From Fontibacterium sp040404065 (GTDB lineage Bacteria; Pseudomonadota; Alphaproteobacteria; Pelagibacterales; Pelagibacteraceae), in assembly GCA_040404065.1 (NCBI GenBank), contig JBBAJM010000001.1: a DNA stretch of 64,000 nt. One strand, given 5' to 3'. Positions 1-7,592 of this stretch are shown here, one piece after another; the first letter of the stretch is position 1, and each line of letters opens with the position of its first letter. The translations under genes were made by a program, and so were the position numbers. The notes below the pieces were generated by a model, which was given only the letters and a program-made list of their open reading frames with translations, was not told where the DNA came from and did not search any database.

Positions 1-1
1 A

Positions 2-955
2 TATAAAGACGCAATGTTAAAATTTGGAACTGATAAACCGGATTTAAGAAACCCAATTGAAATTAATGATGTTACTGAAATTTTTGAAAGAGAAGATGTT
101 AAATTAGAGATATTTAAAAGATTAATACAAAAAAAATCAGTGGTTAGATGCATTGTAGCAAAAAATGTATCTACTAAATCTAGAAGTTTTTTTGATAACT
201 TGGACAAAGGTGCGAAAGCAGAAGGGGCTTCAGGACTTGGTTATATTATTCTTGAAGAAAATAATGGAAAATTAGAGGGGAAAGGCCCTATTGCTAAATT
301 TTTCTCAGAAGATGCAATCAATACTTTATGTAATAAAATTAATGCAAAAGCCGGTGATGCTATATTTTTTGTTTGCGACATTAAAAAGAATGCTGAAAAA
401 TTTTCAGCTTGGGCAAGAACAGAGGTTGCAAAAAATTTAGAACTAATAAAAGATAATGTATTTGAATTTTGTTGGGTGACAGATTATCCAATGTTTGAAT
501 ATAACGACATCGATAAGAAAATTGACTTTAGTCACAATCCTTTCTCTATGCCTCAAACTTCATTAGATTTAATAGATAAAACAGATCCATTGAATTTATT
601 AGCTTACCAATACGACATTGTTTGCAATGGTATTGAATTATCTTCAGGCGCAATCAGAAATCATGTTCCTGAACTTATGTATAAATTATTTAATATTGCA
701 GGCTACTCTAAGGAAGAAGTGGACAATAAATTTAGCGGAATGATTAACGCTTTATCATACGGGGCTCCACCGCATGGTGGGATTGCCCCAGGAATAGACA
801 GGATTATTATGTTATTAGCTGGAGAGAAAAACATAAGAGAAGTTACTATGTTTCCATTAAATCAAAATGCTCAAGATTTAATGATGAATGCGCCCTCAGA
901 GGTTTCTGAAAAACAATTAAAAGAATTGAATATTAAATTAGTTAAAAAAGATTAG
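2..955 (+). CDS. aspS: Aspartyl-tRNA synthetase, C-terminal part (5' end outside window)
   Basis: Class II synthetase that charges tRNA-Asp in the cytoplasm. The frame is open to the window edge. The codons before the first ATG (position 14) read YKDA and lead into MLKFGTDKPDLR, which is the conserved bacterial AspRS segment before the GAD insertion, so that ATG is internal and about half of the protein lies upstream. The GAD-type insert follows, then the class II core with FCWVTDYPMFE, FSHNPFSMP and the motif 3 region GAPPHGGIAPGIDRII near the C-terminus. The stop overlaps the end of the opposite-strand TSCPD gene by four bases. Identity is secure; whether the enzyme is discriminating (Asp only) or also charges Asn cannot be told from this part. 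Confidence 0.95.
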   Translation, partial: YKDAMLKFGTDKPDLRNPIEINDVTEIFEREDVKLEIFKRLIQKKSVVRCIVAKNVSTKSRSFFDNLDKGAKAEGASGLGYIILEENNGKLEGKGPIAKFFSEDAINTLCNKINAKAGDAIFFVCDIKKNAEKFSAWARTEVAKNLELIKDNVFEFCWVTDYPMFEYNDIDKKIDFSHNPFSMPQTSLDLIDKTDPLNLLAYQYDIVCNGIELSSGAIRNHVPELMYKLFNIAGYSKEEVDNKFSGMINALSYGAPPHGGIAPGIDRIIMLLAGEKNIREVTMFPLNQNAQDLMMNAPSEVSEKQLKELNIKLVKKD

Positions 956-1788
956 TTAACTTTTTTGCTTTTAATATTTAGTCTAATATTACTTAAATCT
1001 ACAAGCTTCTCTTTATATTGATTTCGTAAAAATCCTTTGCTTGTAATATTTTTAAGAACATCAATTAGTTGAGCATTTTCTTCAGTATCATCAGCTTGAT
1101 CTAATTTTTTAATTGAAGGAGTGTGAGCAAGATCTTCTCTTCCTAAATATGAAATCGCAAGTTCCCTAAATAAATAATCTAAAATTGAACTAGCTGATAA
1201 AATTCTGTCATTACCCTTAACTTTTCCTGATGGTTCAAACTTAGTATTTATAAAGGCATCAACATATTCTTCTAATGGAACTCCGTATTGCAATCCAAGT
1301 GAGATAGCTATTGCAAAATTATTCATCAAGGATCTTACAAGTTCACCTTCTTTATTAGTATCAATAAAAATTTCTCCAACTCTACCATCGTCATACTCTC
1401 CAATGTGCAAATAGACTTTGTGATCGCCAATCATTGCTTTTTGAATATAACCTTTTCTGCGGTCAGGCATTTTTCTTCTATCGCTAAAAGCTTTATTTTC
1501 AATAGTTATGTTTTTGTCTTGAGTATTATTAAAAATCGCCGAAGTTAAACTTTCACTTATCTTCTGATTTGAAATTTCTTTAACTTCTAGTTCTTTGCTT
1601 ATTGCTTTATTTACTTGAATTTCAGCTAATGATTTTGTTTTTCTTTTGTTAAATTTGACGTCTAAAACTTCAACTTTTCCATCTTTTCTTGTATCGAGTT
1701 CCTGAATAGCTTCGTTAGTTAATTCTTGTAAATTATGCGTTATTTTGAACAAACAAGTGTAAAAACTTTCAGCGATGTATTTAGACAT
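952..1788 (-). CDS. Stand-alone TSCPD-domain protein, related to the C-terminus of B12-dependent ribonucleotide reductase (NrdJ)
   Basis: 278 residues. The first ~100 are lysine-rich and unlike anything I recognise. Residues ~104-220 closely resemble the C-terminal TSCPD domain of adenosylcobalamin-dependent ribonucleotide reductase: DRRKMPDRRKGY, KVYLHIGEYDDGR, GEIFIDTNKEG, SLMNNFAIAISLGLQYGVPLE and SILDYLFRELAISYLGR are hallmarks of that domain. No reductase barrel is attached and none lies in the window. In Pseudomonas the class II enzyme is split as NrdJa/NrdJb, so this could be a NrdJb-like partner, or a separate regulatory or nucleotide-binding protein. The start ATG at 1788 has no obvious ribosome site. 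A 126-base divergent gap separates it from the NDUFA12 gene. Domain call strong, function uncertain. Confidence 0.8.
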   Translation of the reverse strand: MSKYIAESFYTCLFKITHNLQELTNEAIQELDTRKDGKVEVLDVKFNKRKTKSLAEIQVNKAISKELEVKEISNQKISESLTSAIFNNTQDKNITIENKAFSDRRKMPDRRKGYIQKAMIGDHKVYLHIGEYDDGRVGEIFIDTNKEGELVRSLMNNFAIAISLGLQYGVPLEEYVDAFINTKFEPSGKVKGNDRILSASSILDYLFRELAISYLGREDLAHTPSIKKLDQADDTEENAQLIDVLKNITSKGFLRNQYKEKLVDLSNIRLNIKSKKVN

Positions 1789-1914
1789 TTTTGATTCTTA
1801 AAAATTAAATGATTTTAAATCACTATTTTAATCTGTAATAAGTGTCTAGTTAAAAAATAGACAACTTGAAATAGAAATTTTTGTGGATATCTTAAAAAAA
1901 TATAAAATTTTATA

Positions 1915-2274
1915 ATGATTAATTTTTTAAAAATTATTTTTACTTGGTGGAACGGGCAAACAATAGGAACGTTTTTAAACACTTTATTTTTCGGAAAGCT
2001 TGTAGGTATGGATGATTCTAAAAATAAATATTATGTCGATAAAAATGATAAAAGATGGGTTATTTTTAATACTGAAGTTGAGGCAACAAAGATACCACCA
2101 GAATGGCATGCTTGGATTCATCATTTAATCAAAGAAGTTCCAAATAAAATAGAATTTCAGAAATACGATTGGCAAAAAAATCATACTGAAAATAAGACTG
2201 GCACAGAAGACGCTTATAATCCTAACAAATACAAACCACAGACGAAATCAGACTATGAAAGTTGGCGTCCTTAA
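1915..2274 (+). CDS. NADH:ubiquinone oxidoreductase accessory subunit, NDUFA12 (17.2 kDa) family
   Basis: 119 residues. The family is an accessory subunit of complex I shared by alphaproteobacteria and mitochondria, bound on the peripheral arm. Visible family features: N-terminal WWNGQTIGT..FFGKLVG.D, then NKYYVDK..KRWVIFN, then PPEWHAWIHH with the conserved W-x-x-W-I-H pattern, and a polar tail ending in SWRP. It lies about 30 kb from the nuo operon, which is usual for alphaproteobacteria. Its stop codon abuts the stop of accC on the other strand (2274/2275), so no dedicated terminator fits between them. The start follows an A/T-only stretch with no Shine-Dalgarno sequence. Confidence 0.88.
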   Translation: MINFLKIIFTWWNGQTIGTFLNTLFFGKLVGMDDSKNKYYVDKNDKRWVIFNTEVEATKIPPEWHAWIHHLIKEVPNKIEFQKYDWQKNHTENKTGTEDAYNPNKYKPQTKSDYESWRP

Positions 2275-3615
2275 TTAATAGAATTTATTTTTTGAAAGCC
2301 AATTAACATCGTACTTTGAGTTAATAAAATCCTCATTTCTTAGGATCTTTTTATGAAGATCAATTGTTGTTTTAACTCCATCTATAACAAATTCATCTAA
2401 CGCTCTTTTTAGTCTTGCAATTGCAGAAGAACGATCTTTGCCATGACAGATAAGTTTCGCTACTAAGCTATCGTAGTAAGGTGGAATTTTACATCCTTGA
2501 AATACACAACTATCAACTCTTGTACCAGGTCCAGAAGGTTGGTTATAAATTTTGATAGTTCCAGCGCTTGGAAGAAAATCTTTGCTTGGATCTTCAGCAT
2601 TTATTCTACATTCTATAGCATGACCAAAGAATACAATGTCTTTTTGAGTTAAATTTAGTTTTCCAGTTGCGGCTATTTCAATTTGTCTTTTAACAAGATC
2701 AACCCCTGTAACTTCTTCAGTGACAGGATGTTCAACTTGTAATCTTGTGTTCATCTCTAAAAAATAGAATTTCCCTTTATCGTAAATAAATTCAAGTGTT
2801 CCGGCGCCTTCGTAACCCATTTTTGAAATTGCATTAACAGAAACATCAAGTAGATATTTTCTTTGCTCATCATTAATTACTGGGCAAGGACTTTCTTCTA
2901 TTATTTTTTGATATCTTCTTTGTACCGAACAGTCTCTTTCTCCTAAATGAACAGTATTATTTTTTCCATCTGATAAAATTTGAACTTCTATATGCCTTGG
3001 ATTTTCAAAAAACTTTTCAATAAATACCTCTTCATTATTAAAGAATTTTTTAGCCTCAGATTGTGCAATTTTGATATTTTCTTCTAATTTGTCTTCAGAA
3101 TGAACAATTCTCATTCCCTTACCACCACCTCCACCAGCAGCTTTAATTAGGACTGGAAAACCAACTTGTTTTGCTATTATTTTTGCTTCATTGATATCTT
3201 TTATTCCAGTCTCTGAACCAGCAACTATAGGCAGACCTAAACTTTTTGCTATTTTCTTAGCTTCAATTTTATCACCCATTTTTCTGATGAGTTCTGAGCT
3301 AGGACCTATAAATTTAATTTTATGCTGTTCTAAAATTTCCGCAAATTTGTAATTTTCAGATAAAAACCCGTAACCAGGATGGACAGCATCTGCTCCTGTA
3401 ATTTCTATTGCCGATATTAATGACGCAACATTTAAATAACTATCCTGAGCTTTTTGTGAGCCTATGCAAATACTTTCATCAGCTAATCTAACGTGCATTG
3501 ATTCATTATCAGCAGTTGAATGTACAGCAACAGTTTGAATATCAAGTTCTTTGCAAGCTCGAATTACACGAACGGCTATTTCGCCTCTGTTAGCTATAAG
3601 TATTTTTTTAATCAT
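2275..3615 (-). CDS. accC: Acetyl-CoA carboxylase, biotin carboxylase subunit
   Basis: 446 residues, the normal length. It carboxylates biotin on AccB with ATP and bicarbonate, the first half-reaction of malonyl-CoA synthesis for fatty acids. The N-terminal Rossmann-like domain starts KKILIANRGEIAVRVIRA. The ATP-grasp glycine loop reads AAGGGGGKGMR (about residues 158-168), and the catalytic/bicarbonate region includes FLEMNTRLQVEHPVTE. It is the last gene of aroQ-accB-accC, with its start directly after the accB stop (3616/3615), so translational coupling is likely. Many alphaproteobacteria have aat and a DUF2155 gene next to accC; here accC meets NDUFA12 tail to tail instead. Confidence 0.97.
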   Translation of the reverse strand: MIKKILIANRGEIAVRVIRACKELDIQTVAVHSTADNESMHVRLADESICIGSQKAQDSYLNVASLISAIEITGADAVHPGYGFLSENYKFAEILEQHKIKFIGPSSELIRKMGDKIEAKKIAKSLGLPIVAGSETGIKDINEAKIIAKQVGFPVLIKAAGGGGGKGMRIVHSEDKLEENIKIAQSEAKKFFNNEEVFIEKFFENPRHIEVQILSDGKNNTVHLGERDCSVQRRYQKIIEESPCPVINDEQRKYLLDVSVNAISKMGYEGAGTLEFIYDKGKFYFLEMNTRLQVEHPVTEEVTGVDLVKRQIEIAATGKLNLTQKDIVFFGHAIECRINAEDPSKDFLPSAGTIKIYNQPSGPGTRVDSCVFQGCKIPPYYDSLVAKLICHGKDRSSAIARLKRALDEFVIDGVKTTIDLHKKILRNEDFINSKYDVNWLSKNKFY

Positions 3616-4053
3616 CTATTCGACTAGGATTAAGTCCTGATCAAATTCTACGGCTTCACCGTCAGTTATAAATATTTTTTTAACAACACCGTCTTTTGTA
3701 GAAGGAACATGGTTCATTGTTTTCATTGCTTCTATAATAATAATAGTTTGACCTTTTTTGATGTTAGCACCAATAGTTATAAAAGGTTTCGCACTTGGTT
3801 CTGGAGCTAAGTAAGCCGTACCAACCATAGGTGATTTTACAATATCAGCTTTGTCTATATTTTCTAATACAGGAGTAGTACCTGATTTAGATGGTACCAC
3901 ATTTGTAGAGGAAACAACTCTTTCATAAGAAGCTCCTTTACCAGACTTGCTTACTTTATATTTAATATTATTTTCAGAGTATTCAATCTCAGTTAGGTTA
4001 AATTCATCTAAATAATCAGAAAGTTCTTTGATAATTTTTTTATCTATTTTCAT
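3616..4053 (-). CDS. accB: Acetyl-CoA carboxylase biotin carboxyl carrier protein (BCCP)
   Basis: 145 residues. It carries the covalently bound biotin that shuttles between AccC and the carboxyltransferase. The N-terminal ~35 residues form the AccC-interacting segment, followed by a Ser/Gly/Pro-containing linker and the biotinyl domain. The biotinylation motif EAMKTM puts the acceptor at Lys111, about 35 residues from the C-terminus as in the family. The start overlaps the aroQ stop by four bases and the stop touches the accC start, so the three genes form one tight operon. The BirA ligase that would modify it is encoded at 46237. Confidence 0.97.
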   Translation of the reverse strand: MKIDKKIIKELSDYLDEFNLTEIEYSENNIKYKVSKSGKGASYERVVSSTNVVPSKSGTTPVLENIDKADIVKSPMVGTAYLAPEPSAKPFITIGANIKKGQTIIIIEAMKTMNHVPSTKDGVVKKIFITDGEAVEFDQDLILVE

Positions 4054-4493
4054 TTTTTATTATCTTTAATTATTTTTTTGATTGCGTCTATTGCCAAAAT
4101 ATAACCAAAAGAACCCAATCCACATATTAGTCCATTAACGGCACTGCTAATTAATGATTTGTGACGAAATTCTTCCCTGTGATAAATATTAGAAATATGA
4201 ACTTCAATCTTAGGTATTTTGACAAGATTCAAAGCATCTAATATAGCAACAGATGTATGAGTAAAAGCTGCAGCATTAATAATTAAACCATCAAATTTTT
4301 CTCTAGATTTTTGAATTTTAGTTACGATCTCTCCCTCAATATTAGACTGAAAAAATTCTAACTTTATTTTATTTTTTTTAGAATGCTCTTTGCAGCTCTT
4401 TTCAATCGATTTAAGAGTTTCTTTGCCATAAATTTTTGGCTCTCTTTCACCGAGAAGATTAAGGTTAGGACCGTTTATTATAATTATATTCAT
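4050..4493 (-). CDS. aroQ: 3-dehydroquinate dehydratase, type II
   Basis: 147 residues. It dehydrates 3-dehydroquinate to 3-dehydroshikimate, the third shikimate-pathway step. Type II signatures are clear: NGPNLNLLGEREPKIYG (catalytic Tyr22), FFQSNIEGEI, INAAAFTHTSVA (Asn/His of the active site) and EVHISNIYHREEFRHKS. It is the first gene of aroQ-accB-accC. The start is 45 bases from the divergent thiS start, so the two operons share a very short promoter interval. Confidence 0.96.
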   Translation of the reverse strand: MNIIIINGPNLNLLGEREPKIYGKETLKSIEKSCKEHSKKNKIKLEFFQSNIEGEIVTKIQKSREKFDGLIINAAAFTHTSVAILDALNLVKIPKIEVHISNIYHREEFRHKSLISSAVNGLICGLGSFGYILAIDAIKKIIKDNKK

Positions 4494-4538
4494 ATAAAAG
4501 AATGATATGTTATAATTGAAAATTAGCTTAAATCAAAG
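4494..4538. promoter_or_regulatory. Short divergent promoter interval between aroQ and thiS
   Basis: This 45-base gap separates the aroQ start (minus) from the thiS start (plus). A perfect TATAAT lies at 4511-4516 on the plus strand, about 22 bases before the thiS ATG. No convincing -35 box sits 16-18 bases upstream, because that position falls in the aroQ start. The sequence supports the -10; assigning it to thiS is inference. Confidence 0.35.
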
Positions 4539-4742
4539 ATGATACAAATCATTTTGAACGGAAAATCTCATAATATAAAAGAAAAAACTAACGTAACTTC
4601 TTTGTTAGAGACCTTATCTCTTTCTGAAAAAAAAGTTGCTGTGGAAATTAATGAAGAGGTGTTGCCGAGAGACAATTATGATAAAAAAATTCTTTCAGCA
4701 AAAGATCGGGTTGAAATTGTTCATTTTATTGGAGGTGGTTAA
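4539..4742 (+). CDS. thiS: Thiamine biosynthesis sulfur carrier protein ThiS
   Basis: 67 residues with a ubiquitin-like fold pattern, ending VEIVHFIGGG. The terminal Gly-Gly is adenylylated and converted to a thiocarboxylate that gives sulfur to the thiazole ring. The family length is 65-70. The stop is immediately followed by the thiG start. The codons for the terminal glycines (GGA GGT GGT, 4731-4739) double as a strong ribosome binding site for thiG. No ThiF, ThiO/ThiH or ThiE gene is in the window, so activation and glycine oxidation must be encoded elsewhere. Confidence 0.93.
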   Translation: MIQIILNGKSHNIKEKTNVTSLLETLSLSEKKVAVEINEEVLPRDNYDKKILSAKDRVEIVHFIGGG

Positions 4743-5513
4743 TTGGAAGATTTAATTATTTCAGGAAAAAAATATAAATCGCGTCTTATTCTTGGAACTG
4801 GTAAATATAAAAGTTTTGAAGAAACTGCAAATGCTATCAAGGCTGCAGAAGTTGAGATTGTTACAGTCGCAGTTAGAAGAATAAATGTCACAAATACAAA
4901 AGAACCGATGTTGATTGATTTTTTAGATCCTAAAAAGATTACTTATCTTCCAAATACAGCTGGTTGTTACAATGCTGAAGAAGCCTTAAGAACTTTAAGA
5001 TTAGCCAGAGATGCAGGCGGGTGGAATCTTGTAAAATTAGAAGTGCTTGGAGATAAAGAAACTTTATATCCGAATATGATAGAAACTATTGCTGCTTTAA
5101 AAGTATTAAAAAAGGAGAATTTTGATGTAATGGTCTATTCATCTGATGATCCTATTTTATGTAAACAATTAGAAGATATGGGTGCTGCAGCAATCATGCC
5201 ATTAGGTTCTTTAATAGGGTCGGGCAGAGGAATTCAAAACAAATTTAATATTTCAATAATTAAAAATCAATCTAAAGTACCAGTTATTGTTGATGCCGGA
5301 ATTGGCTGCGCATCTGACGCTGCCATCGCAATGGAATTAGGTTGCGATGGAGTTTTAATTAACACAGCTGTAGCAGAAGCTAAAAATCCTATTCTTATGG
5401 CTGAGGCGATGAAAGATGCGGTCATTGCTGGACACAAATCATTTATTGCAGGTAGAATTAAGAAAAAAGTTACCGCAAATCCATCAAGCCCGTTCGAAGG
5501 GCTTATTGAATAA
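4743..5513 (+). CDS. thiG: Thiazole synthase
   Basis: 256 residues with a TIM barrel. It forms the thiazole phosphate moiety of thiamine from 1-deoxyxylulose-5-phosphate, dehydroglycine and ThiS thiocarboxylate. The Schiff-base lysine is Lys98 in WNLVKLEVLGD. Other landmarks are LILGTGKY near the N-terminus, EVEIVTVAVRR, MPLGSLIGSGRG (phosphate loop) and VPVIVDAGIG. The start is TTG at 4743, directly after the thiS TAA and seven bases past GGAGG; an internal ATG would cut away the conserved first strand. The gene ends tail to tail with rne, leaving no intergenic DNA. Confidence 0.95.
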   Translation: MEDLIISGKKYKSRLILGTGKYKSFEETANAIKAAEVEIVTVAVRRINVTNTKEPMLIDFLDPKKITYLPNTAGCYNAEEALRTLRLARDAGGWNLVKLEVLGDKETLYPNMIETIAALKVLKKENFDVMVYSSDDPILCKQLEDMGAAAIMPLGSLIGSGRGIQNKFNISIIKNQSKVPVIVDAGIGCASDAAIAMELGCDGVLINTAVAEAKNPILMAEAMKDAVIAGHKSFIAGRIKKKVTANPSSPFEGLIE

Positions 5514-7418
5514 TTAAGCTATTTCTTTAGTTGGTCCAGATTCTTTTGAAGGTTTTTTATTATTTTTAAATCTATTTTTATTAAAGAATTTTTTTCTTTT
5601 TTTTTTATACGTATTATCTTTTTTTTCCTCAACAACCTCTTCTTTAACTTCCTTTTCAGGATTTTTTTCTTCAACTTCTTCTTTTGAAGAGTTAGGCAAA
5701 ACTTCTGAGCCATTAAATTCACTAATTAATTTTTTCTTATGATCATAAAAAGCAAATAAGAATTCTTGACTTAAAAATTCAGGGTTGGATAATAATTCAA
5801 TTTTAAATTTATATTTTTCTTTAAAGAAATTAAGTTCTGTAGAATAAGAATTGTTTAAAATATCTATTATTTTTTTAGACAGGCTAACTTCAATAATTTT
5901 AATTTTATCATCGCTAAACGCTTTTTCTTCTAACAGTTTAATTATTTTAAGAGCAAAAGATTCAGTTGTTAATTGGACTTCCCATTTAATCGAACCTTCT
6001 CGTAGTCTTTGTCTAGTCATTTCAAGCAGTCCAAAATTACTAATCCTTCCAAACTGAATTCTTGCTTTATCATTTTTTAATGACTCTCTTAGTTTCCTCT
6101 CAACTAATCGCTTGTTTGAATAATTTTCCATATCAATAAAGTCGATCACAATTAAACCCGCTAAATCTCTCAACTTAACTTGTCTTGCGATTTCTTCCGC
6201 AGCTTCTAAATTGTTTGTTAATGCAGTTTTTTCGATATTTCTTTCCCTAGTAGATCTTCCTGAATTGATGTCGATTGAAACTAGAGCTTCAGTTGGACTG
6301 ATGATTAGATATCCTCCAGATTTTAATTCTATTCTGGGTTCAAAAATGGAGTTTAAATATTTTTCGATATTATAGTGGTGAAATATTGGAATTTTACCTT
6401 TGTATTTTTTAATATTTTTTACATGAGCAGGAGAGATTTGTTTTGCATATTTTTTTGCTGTCTCAAAAGCTACATCTCCGTCGACAACGATACTTTCGAT
6501 ATCCTTGCTATAATAATCTCTAATGGCTCTACCTATTAAGTCTTCTTCTTCATAAATTGTACTTGGTGCAATAGATTTTAAGGTGTTGTGTCTTATTTCT
6601 TCCCAGATACTTAATAAATTTTTTAAATCATCCTTGATTTCATTTTGAGTTTTATTTGCTCCAGCGGTTCTGACAATTAATCCCATTGTTTTAGGAAGTT
6701 CCAAGTCGTTAATAATGTCTTTTATTTTTTTTCGATCACTAGAACTATAAATTTTTCTAGAGATTCCACCGCCTTTTGCAGTGTTAGGCATCAATACAAT
6801 ATATTTTCCAGCTAAAGATATAAAAGTTGTAAGAGCAGCTCCTTTTTTACCTCGCTCTTCTTTTACAATTTGAATTAGAACTATCTGACCTGGCTTTATT
6901 ACTTCTTGAATTCGATATCTTTTAAATTTTTGAAAACTTTTAATGTTCTTTGGTTTTTCTTCAAAGTTATTTTCTTCATTTGAATTTATTTCTTCTTCGG
7001 ATGTTTTGTTGCCAATATTCTCTTCCTCAGAATAGTTATCAGAATTATTTTTATCGGCTAAATCAATATCTTGAACTTGTTCGCTATGCTCAATAATCTC
7101 TTTATCAGTCTCCTCTAAAAGCTTAGCTCTAATTTCTTCTTCTTCTTTTTTTATTCTGTCCTTATCTGCTTGAGGAATTTGATAGTAATCAGATTGAATA
7201 TCGTTAAACGCTAAAAAACCATGTCTTTCGTTTCCGAAATCAACAAACGCTGCTTGTAAAGATGGCTCTATTCTACTTACTTTTCCTAAGTAGATATTTC
7301 CTTTTAGATTTTTGCGATGAATATTTTCATATTCATATTCTTCAATTCCATTATCGGATTTGATAGCAATTCTAGTTTCTTCTGGATGCGAAGCATCGAT
7401 AAGTAATTCTTTTGGCAT
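5514..7418 (-). CDS. rne: Ribonuclease E/G family endoribonuclease
   Basis: 634 residues. It cleaves single-stranded AU-rich RNA for mRNA decay and rRNA/tRNA processing. The N-terminal part has the S1 fold split by a very acidic insertion at about residues 85-160, as is common in alphaproteobacterial RNase E. The DNase I-like catalytic core follows: SIDINSGRSTR (metal ligand Asp383), LAGLIVIDFIDM (second acidic site ~426-429) and FGRISNFGLLEMTRQRLRE. Where E. coli has the CPxCxG zinc-link joining subunits, this protein runs straight into GSIKWEVQLTTESFAL with no cysteine. The C-terminal tail (~575-634) is short, with an acidic stretch then a Lys/Asn-rich end, and could be an abbreviated scaffold or RNA-binding arm. 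It is divergent from prfB. Confidence 0.93.
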   Translation of the reverse strand: MPKELLIDASHPEETRIAIKSDNGIEEYEYENIHRKNLKGNIYLGKVSRIEPSLQAAFVDFGNERHGFLAFNDIQSDYYQIPQADKDRIKKEEEEIRAKLLEETDKEIIEHSEQVQDIDLADKNNSDNYSEEENIGNKTSEEEINSNEENNFEEKPKNIKSFQKFKRYRIQEVIKPGQIVLIQIVKEERGKKGAALTTFISLAGKYIVLMPNTAKGGGISRKIYSSSDRKKIKDIINDLELPKTMGLIVRTAGANKTQNEIKDDLKNLLSIWEEIRHNTLKSIAPSTIYEEEDLIGRAIRDYYSKDIESIVVDGDVAFETAKKYAKQISPAHVKNIKKYKGKIPIFHHYNIEKYLNSIFEPRIELKSGGYLIISPTEALVSIDINSGRSTRERNIEKTALTNNLEAAEEIARQVKLRDLAGLIVIDFIDMENYSNKRLVERKLRESLKNDKARIQFGRISNFGLLEMTRQRLREGSIKWEVQLTTESFALKIIKLLEEKAFSDDKIKIIEVSLSKKIIDILNNSYSTELNFFKEKYKFKIELLSNPEFLSQEFLFAFYDHKKKLISEFNGSEVLPNSSKEEVEEKNPEKEVKEEVVEEKKDNTYKKKRKKFFNKNRFKNNKKPSKESGPTKEIA

Positions 7419-7494
7419 GTTATTAAATTCCTAAATTTTTGATTAATTTTTAAAGACATAAAATTCATATGTTTACTTGGTAATAATAAACATG

Positions 7495-7536
7495 TTTGTT
7501 AAAATTATCTATTTAAATCTTAATAATTTTAACAAA
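7495..7536. repeat. 14-bp perfect inverted repeat in the rne/prfB divergent region
   Basis: The left arm 7495-7508 (TTTGTTAAAATTAT) and right arm 7523-7536 are exact reverse complements around a 14-base spacer. A second, weaker inverted repeat (ATGTTTA...TAAACAT, 7469-7475 and 7487-7493) lies beside it on the rne side. Both fall in the 174-base gap between the rne start (7418) and prfB start (7593), so they could be an operator or part of the rne 5' leader, which is autoregulatory in E. coli. The arms are AT-rich and no U tract marks a terminator. The structure is seen; its function is inferred. Confidence 0.5.
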
Positions 7537-7592
7537 TCGATGTAGAAGATGATTAGTTGCTAAGTAAATAAATCAATAAAACCCATTTTAAT

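Noticed and set aside
1843..1861. GTCTA...TAGAC inverted repeat between the TSCPD and NDUFA12 genes
   Set aside because: Five-bp arms are too short to stand out in DNA this AT-rich and no promoter boxes align with it.
5486..5504. Hairpin AAGCCC-loop-GGGCTT at the thiG end as a terminator
   Set aside because: It lies in the last codons of thiG, the stem is only six pairs and no U tract follows; it may be chance.
5519..5722. Lysine-rich 67-residue frame inside the rne tail
   Set aside because: It is a frame-shifted reading of the Lys/Glu-rich 3' end of rne.
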